Below are positions 24,326 to 34,820 of a DNA stretch of 64,000 nucleotides, piece after piece. The stretch's first letter is position 1. Every line of letters starts with the position of its first letter. Both the position numbers and the translations under genes were made by a program. The notes beneath the pieces are model-generated. The model worked only from the letters and a program-made list of their open reading frames with translations, ran no database searches and was not told the origin of the DNA. This DNA comes from Umezawaea endophytica (lineage in GTDB: Bacteria; Actinomycetota; Actinomycetes; Mycobacteriales; Pseudonocardiaceae), in contig NZ_JANYMP010000004.1 in assembly GCF_025061645.1 (NCBI RefSeq), forward strand, positions 42,968 through 106,967. Reading direction: 5' to 3'.

Positions 24326-24360
24326 AACGGCTCCCCCGGATCACGTCCGGGGGAGCCGTT
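24326..24360. terminator. bidirectional hairpin terminator
   Basis: A 15-bp perfect stem AACGGCTCCCCCGGA / TCCGGGGGAGCCGTT with a 5-base loop between the convergent polyketide operon and the secreted repeat protein gene. It should stop transcription from both sides. Confidence 0.88.
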
Positions 24361-24363
24361 CCT

Positions 24364-25404
24364 CTATGCGCAGCGCCAGACCGTGGGCTGGTTGTCGCCG
24401 CTGGTGCCCGTCCGGCTCCAGCCCGCCACCGAACCGTTGTCGGCCGCGACGTTCACGCCGAGCGAGCCGGTCAGCGTCGCGGTGAGCGCCGAGCCCTGCC
24501 ACACGCCGTAGGTCAGCGTGGTGGTCGTGGTGAACCCCGTCGACAGCCCGGACCGGTTCACCGAGTGCAGGGTGCCCGCCGTGGCGGGACGCACCACGGA
24601 GCCGTCCTGCTCCCACAGCACGCCCTTGCCGTCGGCGAACTCGGACGCGTACGTCCCGCCGACGACCCGCCCGTTCGCGATGGCCGTGCCGTCCACCGCC
24701 ACCGTGCCGGACGGGATGGTGAGCTTCCGGACCGCGGACGCCTTCCACAGGTAGAGGTTCGTCGCGGTGAAGGCGTCGGTGGTGGTCGGGTAGTGCTCGA
24801 CGAGCACCGTGCCGTCCTGGTCGACGCCCGTCGCGATGGTCTGGCCCGTGGCGGGCAGACCCGTGAGCGCGACCACCGTGCTCGGCGCGTTCGCCGGCCA
24901 CAGGACCGCCGTGTGCACCGTGTAGATCGTGGTGCCCTGCTGGAAGTCCTTGCCGACGTGGCCGACGACGTCACCGTTGTCGTTGATCCCGGTGGCCCAC
25001 GACGAGTCGACGCCCGCGGGCTCCGGCAGCGGCGCGAGCGCGGTGCCGGTGGAGCGGAACGCCCGGCGGTGCAGGCCGCTCGTCTCCGGTGCGTCGCCGA
25101 CGACCGTGCCCGCCCGGTTGACACCGGTCACGTTGACGGACTGCGAGCTGTGGCCCGGCAGGGTGCCGAGGTCCGTGGCCTGGCCACCCGACCAGCGCAC
25201 GGCGTGGACGGTCGGGGAGCCGAGCACGCGCTTGCTCGACGCCTCGCCCGCGAAGCCGCCCTGGCCGTCCGCGGCCAGGACCACACCGGCGACCCTGGTC
25301 GCGGGCAGGGGCAGCAGGGTGGGCGCGCAGGTCGCCGCCGACGCCGTGGGCGAGGCCACGGCGGTGATCGCGACCGCGACCACCGCGGCGATTCTGATCA
25401 GCAT
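24364..25404 (-). CDS. Secreted HAF-like repeat protein (paralog 1)
   Basis: 346 aa, ATG start with AAGGAGAACC directly upstream. A Sec signal peptide (IRIAAVVAVAITAVASPTASA) and then repeated units of the form AVRWSGGQATDLGTLPG ... VTGVNRAGTVVGD ... AFRS/AVLWP, as in extracellular HAF-type repeat or beta-propeller proteins. It ends with a Cys (TVWRCA) that can pair with the Cys near the mature N-terminus. Function unknown; probably an exported structural or binding protein. About half identical to the next gene, a tandem duplicate. Confidence 0.75.
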   Translation of the reverse strand: MLIRIAAVVAVAITAVASPTASAATCAPTLLPLPATRVAGVVLAADGQGGFAGEASSKRVLGSPTVHAVRWSGGQATDLGTLPGHSSQSVNVTGVNRAGTVVGDAPETSGLHRRAFRSTGTALAPLPEPAGVDSSWATGINDNGDVVGHVGKDFQQGTTIYTVHTAVLWPANAPSTVVALTGLPATGQTIATGVDQDGTVLVEHYPTTTDAFTATNLYLWKASAVRKLTIPSGTVAVDGTAIANGRVVGGTYASEFADGKGVLWEQDGSVVRPATAGTLHSVNRSGLSTGFTTTTTLTYGVWQGSALTATLTGSLGVNVAADNGSVAGWSRTGTSGDNQPTVWRCA

Positions 25405-25490
25405 GGTTCTCCTTGCGGGGTGGGGGGAACCGGCGGCGCGTTCGGGCCGCCGGCCGACCGGGGCGGCCGTGGCGGAGCCGCCCCGGCACG

Positions 25491-26513
25491 TCAGGAGCAG
25501 CGCCAGTACGTGGGCTGGGTGAAGGTGGTGGAGTTCCAGCTATAGCCGGCCACCGTGCCGTTGTCCGCCGACACGTTCAGCGCGCGCTGGCCGCTGATCG
25601 TGCCGACCTTCGCCGTCCCCTGCCACACCGACCACGTCTGGCTCAGACCGGTGCCGATCTTCCAGCCGGTGGTCTGGCCGGTCTTGTTGATCGACACGAC
25701 GAGGTCGGAGTCGGCGGGCCTGACGAGGGTGCCGTCCGCCTCCCAGACCGCGGCGACGAGGTCGCCGTTGCCGATCCCCCCGGCCACGCGGCCGTTGGAG
25801 ATCGCCCGGCCGACCACCTTCTCGGTGAACGCCGGGACGGGCAGCTTCCTCGCCGCACCGGCCTTCCACACGTAGAGGGCCGTCGCGTCGAGCGTGGCGG
25901 CGCCGGGGTAGTACTCGACGAGCACCGACCCGTCCTGGTCGACGGCCTCGCCGAGCGTCTGACCACCCGTCGGCAGACCGCCGGTCAACTTCACCACCGT
26001 GCCGGGCGCGCTCGCGGGCCACAGGACCGCGGTGCGCACCAGGTTGGTCGTGCTGCCGGACGTGACGTTCACGCCCATCTCGCCGACGATGTCACCGGCG
26101 TCGTTGACCCCGTTGGCCCAGGTGTGCTGGGCGCCGGCGGGCTCGGGGAGCACCTGCAACGTCGTGCCGACCGAGCGGAACGCGCGCTGCCGGTTGCCCG
26201 TCGTCGCGCTGGTGTGCCCGACGATCACCCCGGACTTGTTCACCCCGGCCACGAACGCGTGGGAGTAGCCGGGAACCGTGCCGTAGTCGACGGCCTGACC
26301 GCCGACCCAGCGGACGGCGTGGACCGTCCCGCTCGAGACCTGGGCGGTGCCCGCGTAGCCGCTCTGGCTGTCGGCCGCGTAGACCGTGCCCTGGGTCAGA
26401 CCCGACGGCAGCGGCAGGACGGTCGGCGTCCACGTGCACGCCGCCGCGGAGGCCGTGGGGGAGACGATCGTGGCGAGCGCCAACGCGACGACCACCGGAT
26501 ATCGGAACCGCAT
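25491..26513 (-). CDS. Secreted HAF-like repeat protein (paralog 2)
   Basis: 340 aa. Start at the ATG at 26513, which has AAGGAG upstream and opens a clean signal peptide (FRYPVVVALALATIVSPTASA). Same plan as its downstream paralog: C-W-P near the mature N-terminus, AVRWVGGQAVDYGTVPG, VAGVNKSGVIVGH, AFRSVGTTLQVLPEPAG, VLWP, and a terminal PTYWRCS. The 86 bp between them repeats the GGTTCTCC ribosome region. Two-gene operon, transcribed away from the TetR gene, whose tail is duplicated in between. No enzyme motif seen. Confidence 0.75.
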   Translation of the reverse strand: MRFRYPVVVALALATIVSPTASAAACTWTPTVLPLPSGLTQGTVYAADSQSGYAGTAQVSSGTVHAVRWVGGQAVDYGTVPGYSHAFVAGVNKSGVIVGHTSATTGNRQRAFRSVGTTLQVLPEPAGAQHTWANGVNDAGDIVGEMGVNVTSGSTTNLVRTAVLWPASAPGTVVKLTGGLPTGGQTLGEAVDQDGSVLVEYYPGAATLDATALYVWKAGAARKLPVPAFTEKVVGRAISNGRVAGGIGNGDLVAAVWEADGTLVRPADSDLVVSINKTGQTTGWKIGTGLSQTWSVWQGTAKVGTISGQRALNVSADNGTVAGYSWNSTTFTQPTYWRCS

Positions 26514-26552
26514 GATTCTCCTTGACTGGTAAGGAAACCAACGGCTCACGGT

Positions 26553-26735
26553 GGCTAGGCGAGCTGACCGCGTCCTGACGGGTTACTGAGCGGTACTCAC
26601 TGCCTGCGGCGCAGGAGCGGGTCGAAGCGCCGGGTCGTGGCAAGGCGGGCTGACCGCGTGCTGACGGGTCGCTGAGCGGTCCTCACCGCTCGCGCCGCAG
26701 GAGCAGGTCCAGGCCGAAGTCGAAGCGCTCGTCGA
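26553..26735. repeat. tandem partial duplication of the TetR gene 3' end
   Basis: Segment 26553-26640 (GGCTAGGCGAGCTGACCGCG onward) and segment 26639-26735 align at roughly 85 percent identity with one 12-base gap. The second copy contains the real 3' end and stop of the TetR gene; the first is a non-coding remnant downstream of it. This marks an old tandem duplication that truncated one copy. Confidence 0.75.
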
Positions 26736-27297
26736 ACGCGGCGGGCTCGAAGTGCGCGATCACCCGCGCGAGCGCCGGGTACGGGCCCGTGGTGACGGCC
26801 TGGGGGAGCCGGTGGTCGCCCGGTTCGGGGAACGCCTGCTCCTCCTGCGCCAGGCCCAGGGTGAAGTACACGAGCGTCCAGCACAGCCAGACGGCTTCCC
26901 GCTCGTCGCGGCCGTCCGCCAGCAGCGCGCCGACCAGCGCGTCGGCGAAACCGAGGGTGGCGGGTTCGGCGGCGTAGGTGCCCGCGACGATCGACGCCCC
27001 GTCCCGGTGCCGGAGGAGCGCGCGGCGGTAGCGGTGGGCCAGCTCCCGGACCCGGTCGCCCGGGTCGTCCGGCAGGTCGGCCGTCGAGGCCTTGGCGATG
27101 ATCGCGTCGGCCATCAGCTCCCGCAGGCGCGCCTTGGTCTTCGCGTGCCACAGGACGGTGTTCATCCGCACGTCCAGGCGGGTCGCGATCGAGCGGATCG
27201 AGACCGCGTCGGCGCCCTGCTCGTCCATCAGGCCCAACGCCGTCCCCACGACGATGCCCGCGTCGAGGCCGGAGCGGCTCGCTTGACTCTTGGTCAC
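26683..27297 (-). CDS. TetR/AcrR-family repressor
   Basis: 204 aa, GTG start. The N-terminal helix-turn-helix (about 12-58) reads IVVGTALGLMDEQGADAVSIRSIATRLDVRMNTVLWHAKTKARL, which in the third position gives TetR-class DNA contacts. The C-terminal half (TYAAEPATLGFADALVGALLADGRDEREAVWLCWTLVYFTLGLAQEE) is the TetR_C ligand domain. The divergent neighbour is an FAD monooxygenase resembling drug-inactivating enzymes, and two matching palindromes lie between them, so this is probably its drug-sensing repressor. No ribosome site precedes the GTG; a leaderless transcript is possible. Confidence 0.9.
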   Translation of the reverse strand: MTKSQASRSGLDAGIVVGTALGLMDEQGADAVSIRSIATRLDVRMNTVLWHAKTKARLRELMADAIIAKASTADLPDDPGDRVRELAHRYRRALLRHRDGASIVAGTYAAEPATLGFADALVGALLADGRDEREAVWLCWTLVYFTLGLAQEEQAFPEPGDHRLPQAVTTGPYPALARVIAHFEPAAFDERFDFGLDLLLRRER

Positions 27298-27329
27298 CGA
27301 CCTAGTATATCTCTTGGTCAGTGACCAAG
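27289..27329. promoter_or_regulatory. Twin palindromic operators of the TetR/monooxygenase pair
   Basis: Site 1, 27289-27305: arms CTTGGTCA and CGACCTAG (imperfect). Site 2, 27313-27329: CTTGGTCA-G-TGACCAAG, a perfect 8-bp-arm palindrome. Their centres are 24 bp apart, two helical turns and a little. Between them sits TAGTATATCT, a likely shared -10 region. Site 1 covers the TetR start codon; site 2 contains AAGGAGG, the ribosome site of the monooxygenase. Confidence 0.72.
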
Positions 27330-27338
27330 GAGGCAGCG

Positions 27339-28703
27339 GTGGAGCAGGTAGTGGTGGTCGGAGGCGGTCCCGTGGGGCTGTGGCTGGCGGCGGAGTTGAG
27401 GCTGGGCGGCGCGGCCGTGACGGTGCTGGAGGCGAGGGAGGAGCGCGACCCGCACTCGAAGGCCCTCACGATCCATCCCCGGACACTGGAGGTGCTGGCG
27501 TGCCGGGGGATCGTCGACCGGTTCCTCGCCGAGGGGATGCGGATCCCGAGCGGGCACTTCGCCGGGCTGGACGCCCGGATGGACTTCCGGGTGCTCGACA
27601 CGCCCTACCCGTTCACCCTGGCCCTGCCGCAGGCGCGGACGGAGGAGCTGCTGGAGGAGCACGCCCTGTCCGTCGGGGTGGAGGTGCGGCGGGGGGAGCG
27701 GGTCGACGGGCTGGTCCAGCACGACGACCGCGTCACCGTGAGAGGGGCGTCCACGGTGGAGGCGTCGTACGTCGTCGGGTGCGACGGGGCCCGCAGCACC
27801 GTGCGGGGCGCGGCGGGCATCGACTTCCCCGGCACGGACGCCACGACTTGGGGCTGGCTCGGCGACGTCGTGCTGGACGACCCGCCGCCGCAGCCGGTGC
27901 TCTCGGTGACCGGGGCCGAGGGCGGTTTGATGGTCGTGGCGCTGCCCGGCGGCGTGCACCGGTTCGTGGGCAGCGACCCGACCGGCAACCGCGCGGACTG
28001 GCCGGGCGAACTGACCCTCGCCGAGCTGCGCGCCACCGTCGTCCGGATCGCGGGCCGCGACTTCGGCATGCGTGACCCGCGCTGGCTGTCCCGGTTCGGC
28101 AACACCACCCGCCAGGCCGCCGAGTACCGCAGGGGCCGGGTGCTGCTGGCGGGCGACGCCGCGCACGTGCACTTCCCGACCGGCGGCGTCGGCCTCAACG
28201 TCGGCGTGCAGGACGCGGCCAACCTGGGCTGGAAACTGGCCGCCGTCGTCACCGGCCGCGCCCCGTCCTCACTGCTGGACAGCTACCACACCGAACGCTA
28301 CCCGGTCGGCGCCGACCTGCTGCGGGCCACCAGAGCCCAAACCGCCCTGATGACCAGCTACAGCCCCGAGATCACCGCACTGCGGTCCCTGCTGAGCGAC
28401 TTCATCGCCGACGTACCGGCGTTCTCCCGCGTACTGGCCGACCGCCTCTCAGCCCTCGACGTCACCTACCCAGCCCCCCACGACACCCACCCCCTCACCG
28501 GCCACCGCGCCCCAAACCTCCACTTCGCCAACGGCACCACCCTCTTCGACCTCCTGCACGAGGGCCGCCACATCGCCATCAACACCACCGACCCCACAGA
28601 CGCCCACCCCACAGCCCTCCCAGTAGACCCACCGGAGGAGTGGGCCACGATCACCTCCGCCCTGATCCGCCCAGACGGCCACGTGGCCTGGGCGACCACG
28701 TAG
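27339..28703 (+). CDS. FAD-dependent monooxygenase (PheA/TfdB, drug hydroxylase type)
   Basis: 454 aa. I choose the GTG at 27339, six codons after the first possible GTG, because AAGGAGG at 27326-27332 is seven bases ahead. Class A flavoprotein: VVVVGGGPVGLWLAAELRLGG dinucleotide fold, the DG motif YVVGCDGARSTVR, and GRVLLAGDAAHVHFPTGGVGLNVGVQDAANLGWKL. Resembles rifampicin- and tetracycline-type hydroxylases and PKS tailoring oxygenases. NAD(P)H-dependent aromatic hydroxylation is expected. The last roughly 250 bp are CC-rich and shift in codon use toward C-ending proline codons. Confidence 0.9.
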   Translation: MEQVVVVGGGPVGLWLAAELRLGGAAVTVLEAREERDPHSKALTIHPRTLEVLACRGIVDRFLAEGMRIPSGHFAGLDARMDFRVLDTPYPFTLALPQARTEELLEEHALSVGVEVRRGERVDGLVQHDDRVTVRGASTVEASYVVGCDGARSTVRGAAGIDFPGTDATTWGWLGDVVLDDPPPQPVLSVTGAEGGLMVVALPGGVHRFVGSDPTGNRADWPGELTLAELRATVVRIAGRDFGMRDPRWLSRFGNTTRQAAEYRRGRVLLAGDAAHVHFPTGGVGLNVGVQDAANLGWKLAAVVTGRAPSSLLDSYHTERYPVGADLLRATRAQTALMTSYSPEITALRSLLSDFIADVPAFSRVLADRLSALDVTYPAPHDTHPLTGHRAPNLHFANGTTLFDLLHEGRHIAINTTDPTDAHPTALPVDPPEEWATITSALIRPDGHVAWATT

Positions 28704-29204
28704 CGCGCATTGCTTGTGGCACAACCGGTTGACGATGGCGGCGACCCACTGCGGCCTGCCGGCGACCCGCGGGTTTGTCGACCGAGCATCCGCCGGGCAT
28801 CCGCCGGGTAGTGCGCTTCGCCTGTGGTACAGCCGGTTGGCGATAGCGGCGATTTGCCCTGTGGCTTGCCCGTGAACGGCGAGTTTGGCGCAATGAGCAG
28901 TCACCGGGTAGCGCGTTTTCCCTGTGGCGCAGCCGTTTGGCAACGGCCGCGACCTGACCACCGACAACGGACTTACCTGCCACCCGCCGCCAGCAGCCCC
29001 CGAATCACCTCCAGCCTTGCCGCATGCGACCACAAGGCTGGTCGACGATTCCCCCGATCCCCAGACCCGCATCGACGAAGGGAGGCCCTGTTTAACCTTG
29101 CAGTTCTTGGCTTTGCCGGTGAGATCGTGTTTCCCCTGTGGCCTGGCCAGATGCCAACGACCGCGACCTGCACTGCGGCCTGCCCGCGAACGGCGGGTTT
29201 GGCG
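28701..29204. repeat. Degenerate repeat family of about 100-bp period, non-coding
   Basis: Part A (consensus CCTGTGGCNCAGCCGGTTGG) occurs at 28713, 28821, 28921 and, diverged, 29135. Part B (consensus CACTGCGGCCTGCCCGCGAA, then GGCGGGTTTGGCG) occurs at 28747, 28857 and 29171. The whole A+B unit is about 70 bp. Each first half is preceded by TAGYGCGY in the first three units. No open frame is conserved, so this is a non-coding family or a set of decayed mobile tails. Fills most of the 570-bp gap between the monooxygenase and the insertion-sequence debris. Confidence 0.6.
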
Positions 29205-29270
29205 AATCGATTAGGTCGTGTCCTGCGGATTTTTCCGATGATCGTGTGCGGATGATGACGTGTGGTCTGA

Positions 29271-29830
29271 CGTGGTGAGCTGACGGACAAGGCCTGGGCG
29301 GTGATCTTGCCGTTGCTGCCCGCGCAGAGCAGGCAACGAGGCGGGCGGTGGCGGAGCCATCGGCAGGTGATCAACGCGATCCTGTGGAAGGAGCGCACCG
29401 GTGCGCCGTGGCGTGATCTGCCGGAACGGTACGGGCCGTGGAAGACCGCGTACGAGCGCTTGCGGAAGTGGACCGCGGACGGGAGGTGGGATCGGATCTT
29501 GGAGCACGTGATCGTCAAGGACGACTCGCTCGGGACGCTGGAGGACAGTGTGACGTTCGTGGTCAGTGCCGATTCCACGAGCGTGCGGGCGCACCAGCAC
29601 GCGGCCGGTGCCGGAAAAGGGGGCTGCGCGGAGTGGATCGACGGCCTCGCCGTCGACGGGGAATGCCTCGGATGCTCTCGCGGGGGACTGACCGCCAAGC
29701 TGTCATTGGCGTGGGTCTGCCGCTGGCGGTGATCCTCACGGCCGGTCAGATGGCGACAACTCGCAACTCCTGCCGCTGCTCGACGACATCCACGATATCG
29801 ACGTGGACGTGCGGTGTTGGTCGACCAGGT
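29271..29830 (+). mobile_element. Remnant of an IS5-family transposase gene
   Basis: The frame from 29280 encodes LTDKAWAVILPLLPAQS, RGGRWRSHRQVINAILWKERTGAPWRDLPERYGPWKTAYERLRKW and VVSADSTSVRAHQHAAGA, the DUF4096 N-terminal part and first catalytic Asp of IS5/IS4-type DDE transposases. After about 29690 the frame is lost; scraps such as VGLPLAVILTAG and GDNSQLLPLLDDIH appear in other frames, so at least two frameshifts are present. No intact second or third catalytic acid. No flanking inverted repeats were recognised. Inactive. Confidence 0.85.
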
Positions 29831-29929
29831 CGATACCGCACTCGACCGCGTGACGCTGCTTCTGGACCGGCCTGCCGCAGGCGTCCATCCGAAGAGCCGC
29901 TGGCCTTCGGGCGGGCGACCTGATCGCGA

Positions 29930-30095
29930 CGCCGCCCTGTCCGACCCAACCAGCCGCGCCTACTACGACCGGAAACGATTCGTAGGCAAGAAACACAACG
30001 CCGCCCTGATCTGTCTGGCGCGACGCCGCTGCGACGTCCTGTTCGCCATGCTTACGCACCGGCACTCACTACCGGCATCCCGAGTCCGCTCTTAG
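29930..30095 (+). mobile_element. Remnant of an IS110-family transposase C-terminus
   Basis: The frame at 29929-30055 encodes SDPTSRAYYDRKRFVGKKHNAALICLARRRCDVLFAMLTHR. The motif SRAYYDRKR-x-x-GK-x-H-x-x-AL-x-x-LARRR is typical of the C-terminal end of IS110/IS1111 transposases. It is directly joined to the IS5-type remnant, so two unrelated elements have fused here. No upstream DEDD part remains. Confidence 0.78.
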
Positions 30096-30220
30096 CGCCG
30101 CCGCAGCTTGACAACCCCATAGGGCCCACACAACCGTCCCAAGCCATATCCCTGCGGCTACAGGAATACCAACCACCCCCGGCGCACCCAGGTGCCACAC
30201 TGAAACCTGGGGGTGGTGGC

Positions 30221-30919
30221 ATGACGATTCGCCAGTTCCTGGTCCACGCCGACGCCAGCGGAAGCCGTCTGTTCGCGGTGGATCACGGCGAGGTGGACCG
30301 GCTGGACGTGGTGGCCGAGTGGGGGCCCGGTGAGGTGGCGCGGGCGGATGACGTGGTCCGGGTGCTTGATCTGTACCTGGCGTTGCGGGACGAGGGTGGG
30401 CTGGAGGACGGGCTTCGGGGGCTTCCCGATGTTGTCCTGCGGTCGATACGGGAGTTCCTGCGCTCGCGCTGCGCACCGGAGCCGGGGGCGTTCGGGCCAG
30501 GGGGGTTCATCGTGCCGGTTCGTCGTGCGCGGTTCCGGCTGGAGGCCGCCACGATCGACGAGTACCTGTCCGGCGCGTACGCGGTCGGTCTGGGGATCCG
30601 GGTGGAGAACGGGGTCGACGAGCGTCATGGGCCGCACTGGGACGTTGTGTTGCTCAACAGGATGCCGTTCGTCCCGGCCGACGGTGGGGCGCGGGCGTGG
30701 GCCCTGCCCGACGGGAGTCGGGTGGAGTCCGAGTGGGTCGTGGGCGAGGCGCCCGGTCGGCAGGTCCCCGTCGCGTTGGACAGTGCTCGGCGAGCCGTGG
30801 CGCGAGACAAGCGAGTTCGGATCCACACCTATCTCCAGGGCGATGGTGAGCACTGGCTCGACGGTGCCATGACGACCTCGGTGGTCGTGGACGTCTTCGA
30901 CGAACCCGCGCCCGCGTGA
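30221..30919 (+). CDS. Uncharacterised protein
   Basis: 232 aa, ATG start after GGGGGTGG. I do not recognise the family. The protein is acidic, has no signal or membrane segment, and contains a duplicated alpha-beta pattern with RRARFRLEAATIDEYLSGAYAVGLGIRVENGVDERHGPHWDVVLLNRMPFV. It ends VDVFDEPAPA. It is flanked by insertion-sequence debris upstream and by the strong convergent terminator at its stop, so it is a stand-alone gene. Codon use looks native (GC at third positions). Confidence 0.75.
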   Translation: MTIRQFLVHADASGSRLFAVDHGEVDRLDVVAEWGPGEVARADDVVRVLDLYLALRDEGGLEDGLRGLPDVVLRSIREFLRSRCAPEPGAFGPGGFIVPVRRARFRLEAATIDEYLSGAYAVGLGIRVENGVDERHGPHWDVVLLNRMPFVPADGGARAWALPDGSRVESEWVVGEAPGRQVPVALDSARRAVARDKRVRIHTYLQGDGEHWLDGAMTTSVVVDVFDEPAPA

Positions 30920-30965
30920 ACGTCGGAGGGGCAGGCCCACGTGCGCGGCCTGCCCCTCCGACGTT
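30919..30965. terminator. bidirectional hairpin terminator
   Basis: A 19-bp perfect stem (AACGTCGGAGGGGCAGGCC and complement) with a 9-base loop spans the convergent gap; it begins on the last base of the stop codon of the upstream gene and ends 10 bases before the GH3 stop. Confidence 0.9.
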
Positions 30966-30974
30966 CCCCGCCGA

Positions 30975-33632
<2,658 letters not shown>

Positions 33633-33725
33633 GAGCTGTCCGTTCTCGTGGGCGGCAGGGCAGCCTGCTCCGTGCGGCGGTGAATCGATCCTGTCCTGGC
33701 CGCGCCACCTGCGTCAATGCTTTTC

Positions 33726-33740
33726 GGGGAGCGCTCTCTC
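33726..33740 (-). promoter_or_regulatory. CebR-like operator upstream of the GH3 gene
   Basis: GGGGAGCGCTCTCTC, containing the palindrome GAGCGCTC at 33729-33736 and close to the TGGGAGCGCTCCCA consensus bound by CebR (LacI-type cellobiose repressor) in Streptomyces. It lies about 95 bp upstream of the GH3 start, in the promoter region. No CebR gene is in the window. Confidence 0.6.
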
Positions 33741-33885
33741 GTGCCTGTGTTCCCGGTTTTCGGCGTCTCAACAGGCCCACGAACGGTGCCCGACTTGTCC
33801 GGGTCGCTCAGCGGATCCACCCGGTCGTGCTCAGCTTCCTCTCACCTTGGCCAGGCAGACTGGGAGGTGCGGGAAAGGAGCCCCC

Positions 33886-34170
33886 ATGAGCTTCATCGGA
33901 TCGCTGCTCGGCACGGTGCTGCTGTTGTTCTGGTTGGTCATGCTGGTCCGCCTCGTCTTCGACTGGGTGGGGGTCGTCTCGACGAGCCCGGCGCCCGCGT
34001 GGACGAGCCGCGTGAGGAGCGTGAGCTGGTCGATCACCGAACCCGTCATCGCCCCCGTCCGGCGCGTGCTGCGCCCGGTCCGCGTCGGCGGCGTGTCCAT
34101 CGACCTGGCGTTCACCGCGGTGCTGGTCGGGGTACTGGTACTCCGGACCATCGTCACCGCCGTCTTCTGA
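33886..34170 (+). CDS. YggT-family membrane protein
   Basis: 94 aa, ATG with AAAGGAG upstream. Two membrane spans (about 3-25 and 70-90) flank a short loop with R-V-R-R-V-L-R-P that is typical of YggT: SVSWSITEPVIAPVRRVLRP. In other bacteria YggT sits in the cell-division neighbourhood or aids osmotic stress, with no defined biochemical role. It precedes a metallo-beta-lactamase-fold gene by 8 bp, so the two form a small operon. Confidence 0.87.
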   Translation: MSFIGSLLGTVLLLFWLVMLVRLVFDWVGVVSTSPAPAWTSRVRSVSWSITEPVIAPVRRVLRPVRVGGVSIDLAFTAVLVGVLVLRTIVTAVF

Positions 34171-34178
34171 GAGGGATC

Positions 34179-34820
34179 ATGGAGCTCATCAAGTTCGGCC
34201 ACGCGTCGGTGGCGCTGGAGCGCGACGGGCGCAGGCTCGTGCTCGACCCCGGCGTGTTCACCGACGCCTCCGCGCTCGACGGTGCCGAGGCCGTGCTGAT
34301 CACGCACGAGCACGTCGACCACTTCCAGGAGGACCGGATCCGCGCCGCGCTGGCCGACGTGCCGGGCCTGGAGGTGTGGACCAACCCCACCGTCGCCGCC
34401 GCGCTCGACGGCCTCGGGTCCCGCGTGCACGCCGTCGGCGCCGGTGACGCGTTCACCGCGGCCGGGTTCGACGTCAAGGTGTTCGGCGAGTGGCACGCGG
34501 TCATCCACCCGGACATCCCGGTCGTGCGCAACGTCGGCTTCCTCGTGGACGACGCCGTCTTCCACCCCGGCGACGCGCTGACCGCGCCCGACGTGCCGGT
34601 GGACACCCTCCTGCTGCCCGCGCACGCGCCGTGGTCGCGCACCGCGGACCTCGTCGACTACGTGCGCGAGGTGAAACCCGGCCGGGTGATCGGGGTGCAC
34701 GACGCCCTGCTGAGCGAACTCGGCCTCGGCCTGGTGGCCCGGATGCTGGGCGAGGGCGGTCCGGGGACCGGGGCGCCGTACCAGCGGGTGGCGGTGGACG
34801 AGCGGGTGAGCGTGCGCTGA
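34179..34820 (+). CDS. Metallo-beta-lactamase-fold hydrolase (UlaG-like)
   Basis: 213 aa, ATG with GAGAGGG upstream. The HxHxDH metal motif is in VLITHEHVDHF, with further ligands in GEWHAVIH, VFHPGDAL and VIGVHDALL. The short single-domain architecture resembles UlaG-type and other predicted Zn-dependent hydrolases that cleave lactones or phosphodiesters. Substrate not predictable. Stop codon abuts the convergent sigma factor gene. Operon with YggT. Confidence 0.9.
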   Translation: MELIKFGHASVALERDGRRLVLDPGVFTDASALDGAEAVLITHEHVDHFQEDRIRAALADVPGLEVWTNPTVAAALDGLGSRVHAVGAGDAFTAAGFDVKVFGEWHAVIHPDIPVVRNVGFLVDDAVFHPGDALTAPDVPVDTLLLPAHAPWSRTADLVDYVREVKPGRVIGVHDALLSELGLGLVARMLGEGGPGTGAPYQRVAVDERVSVR

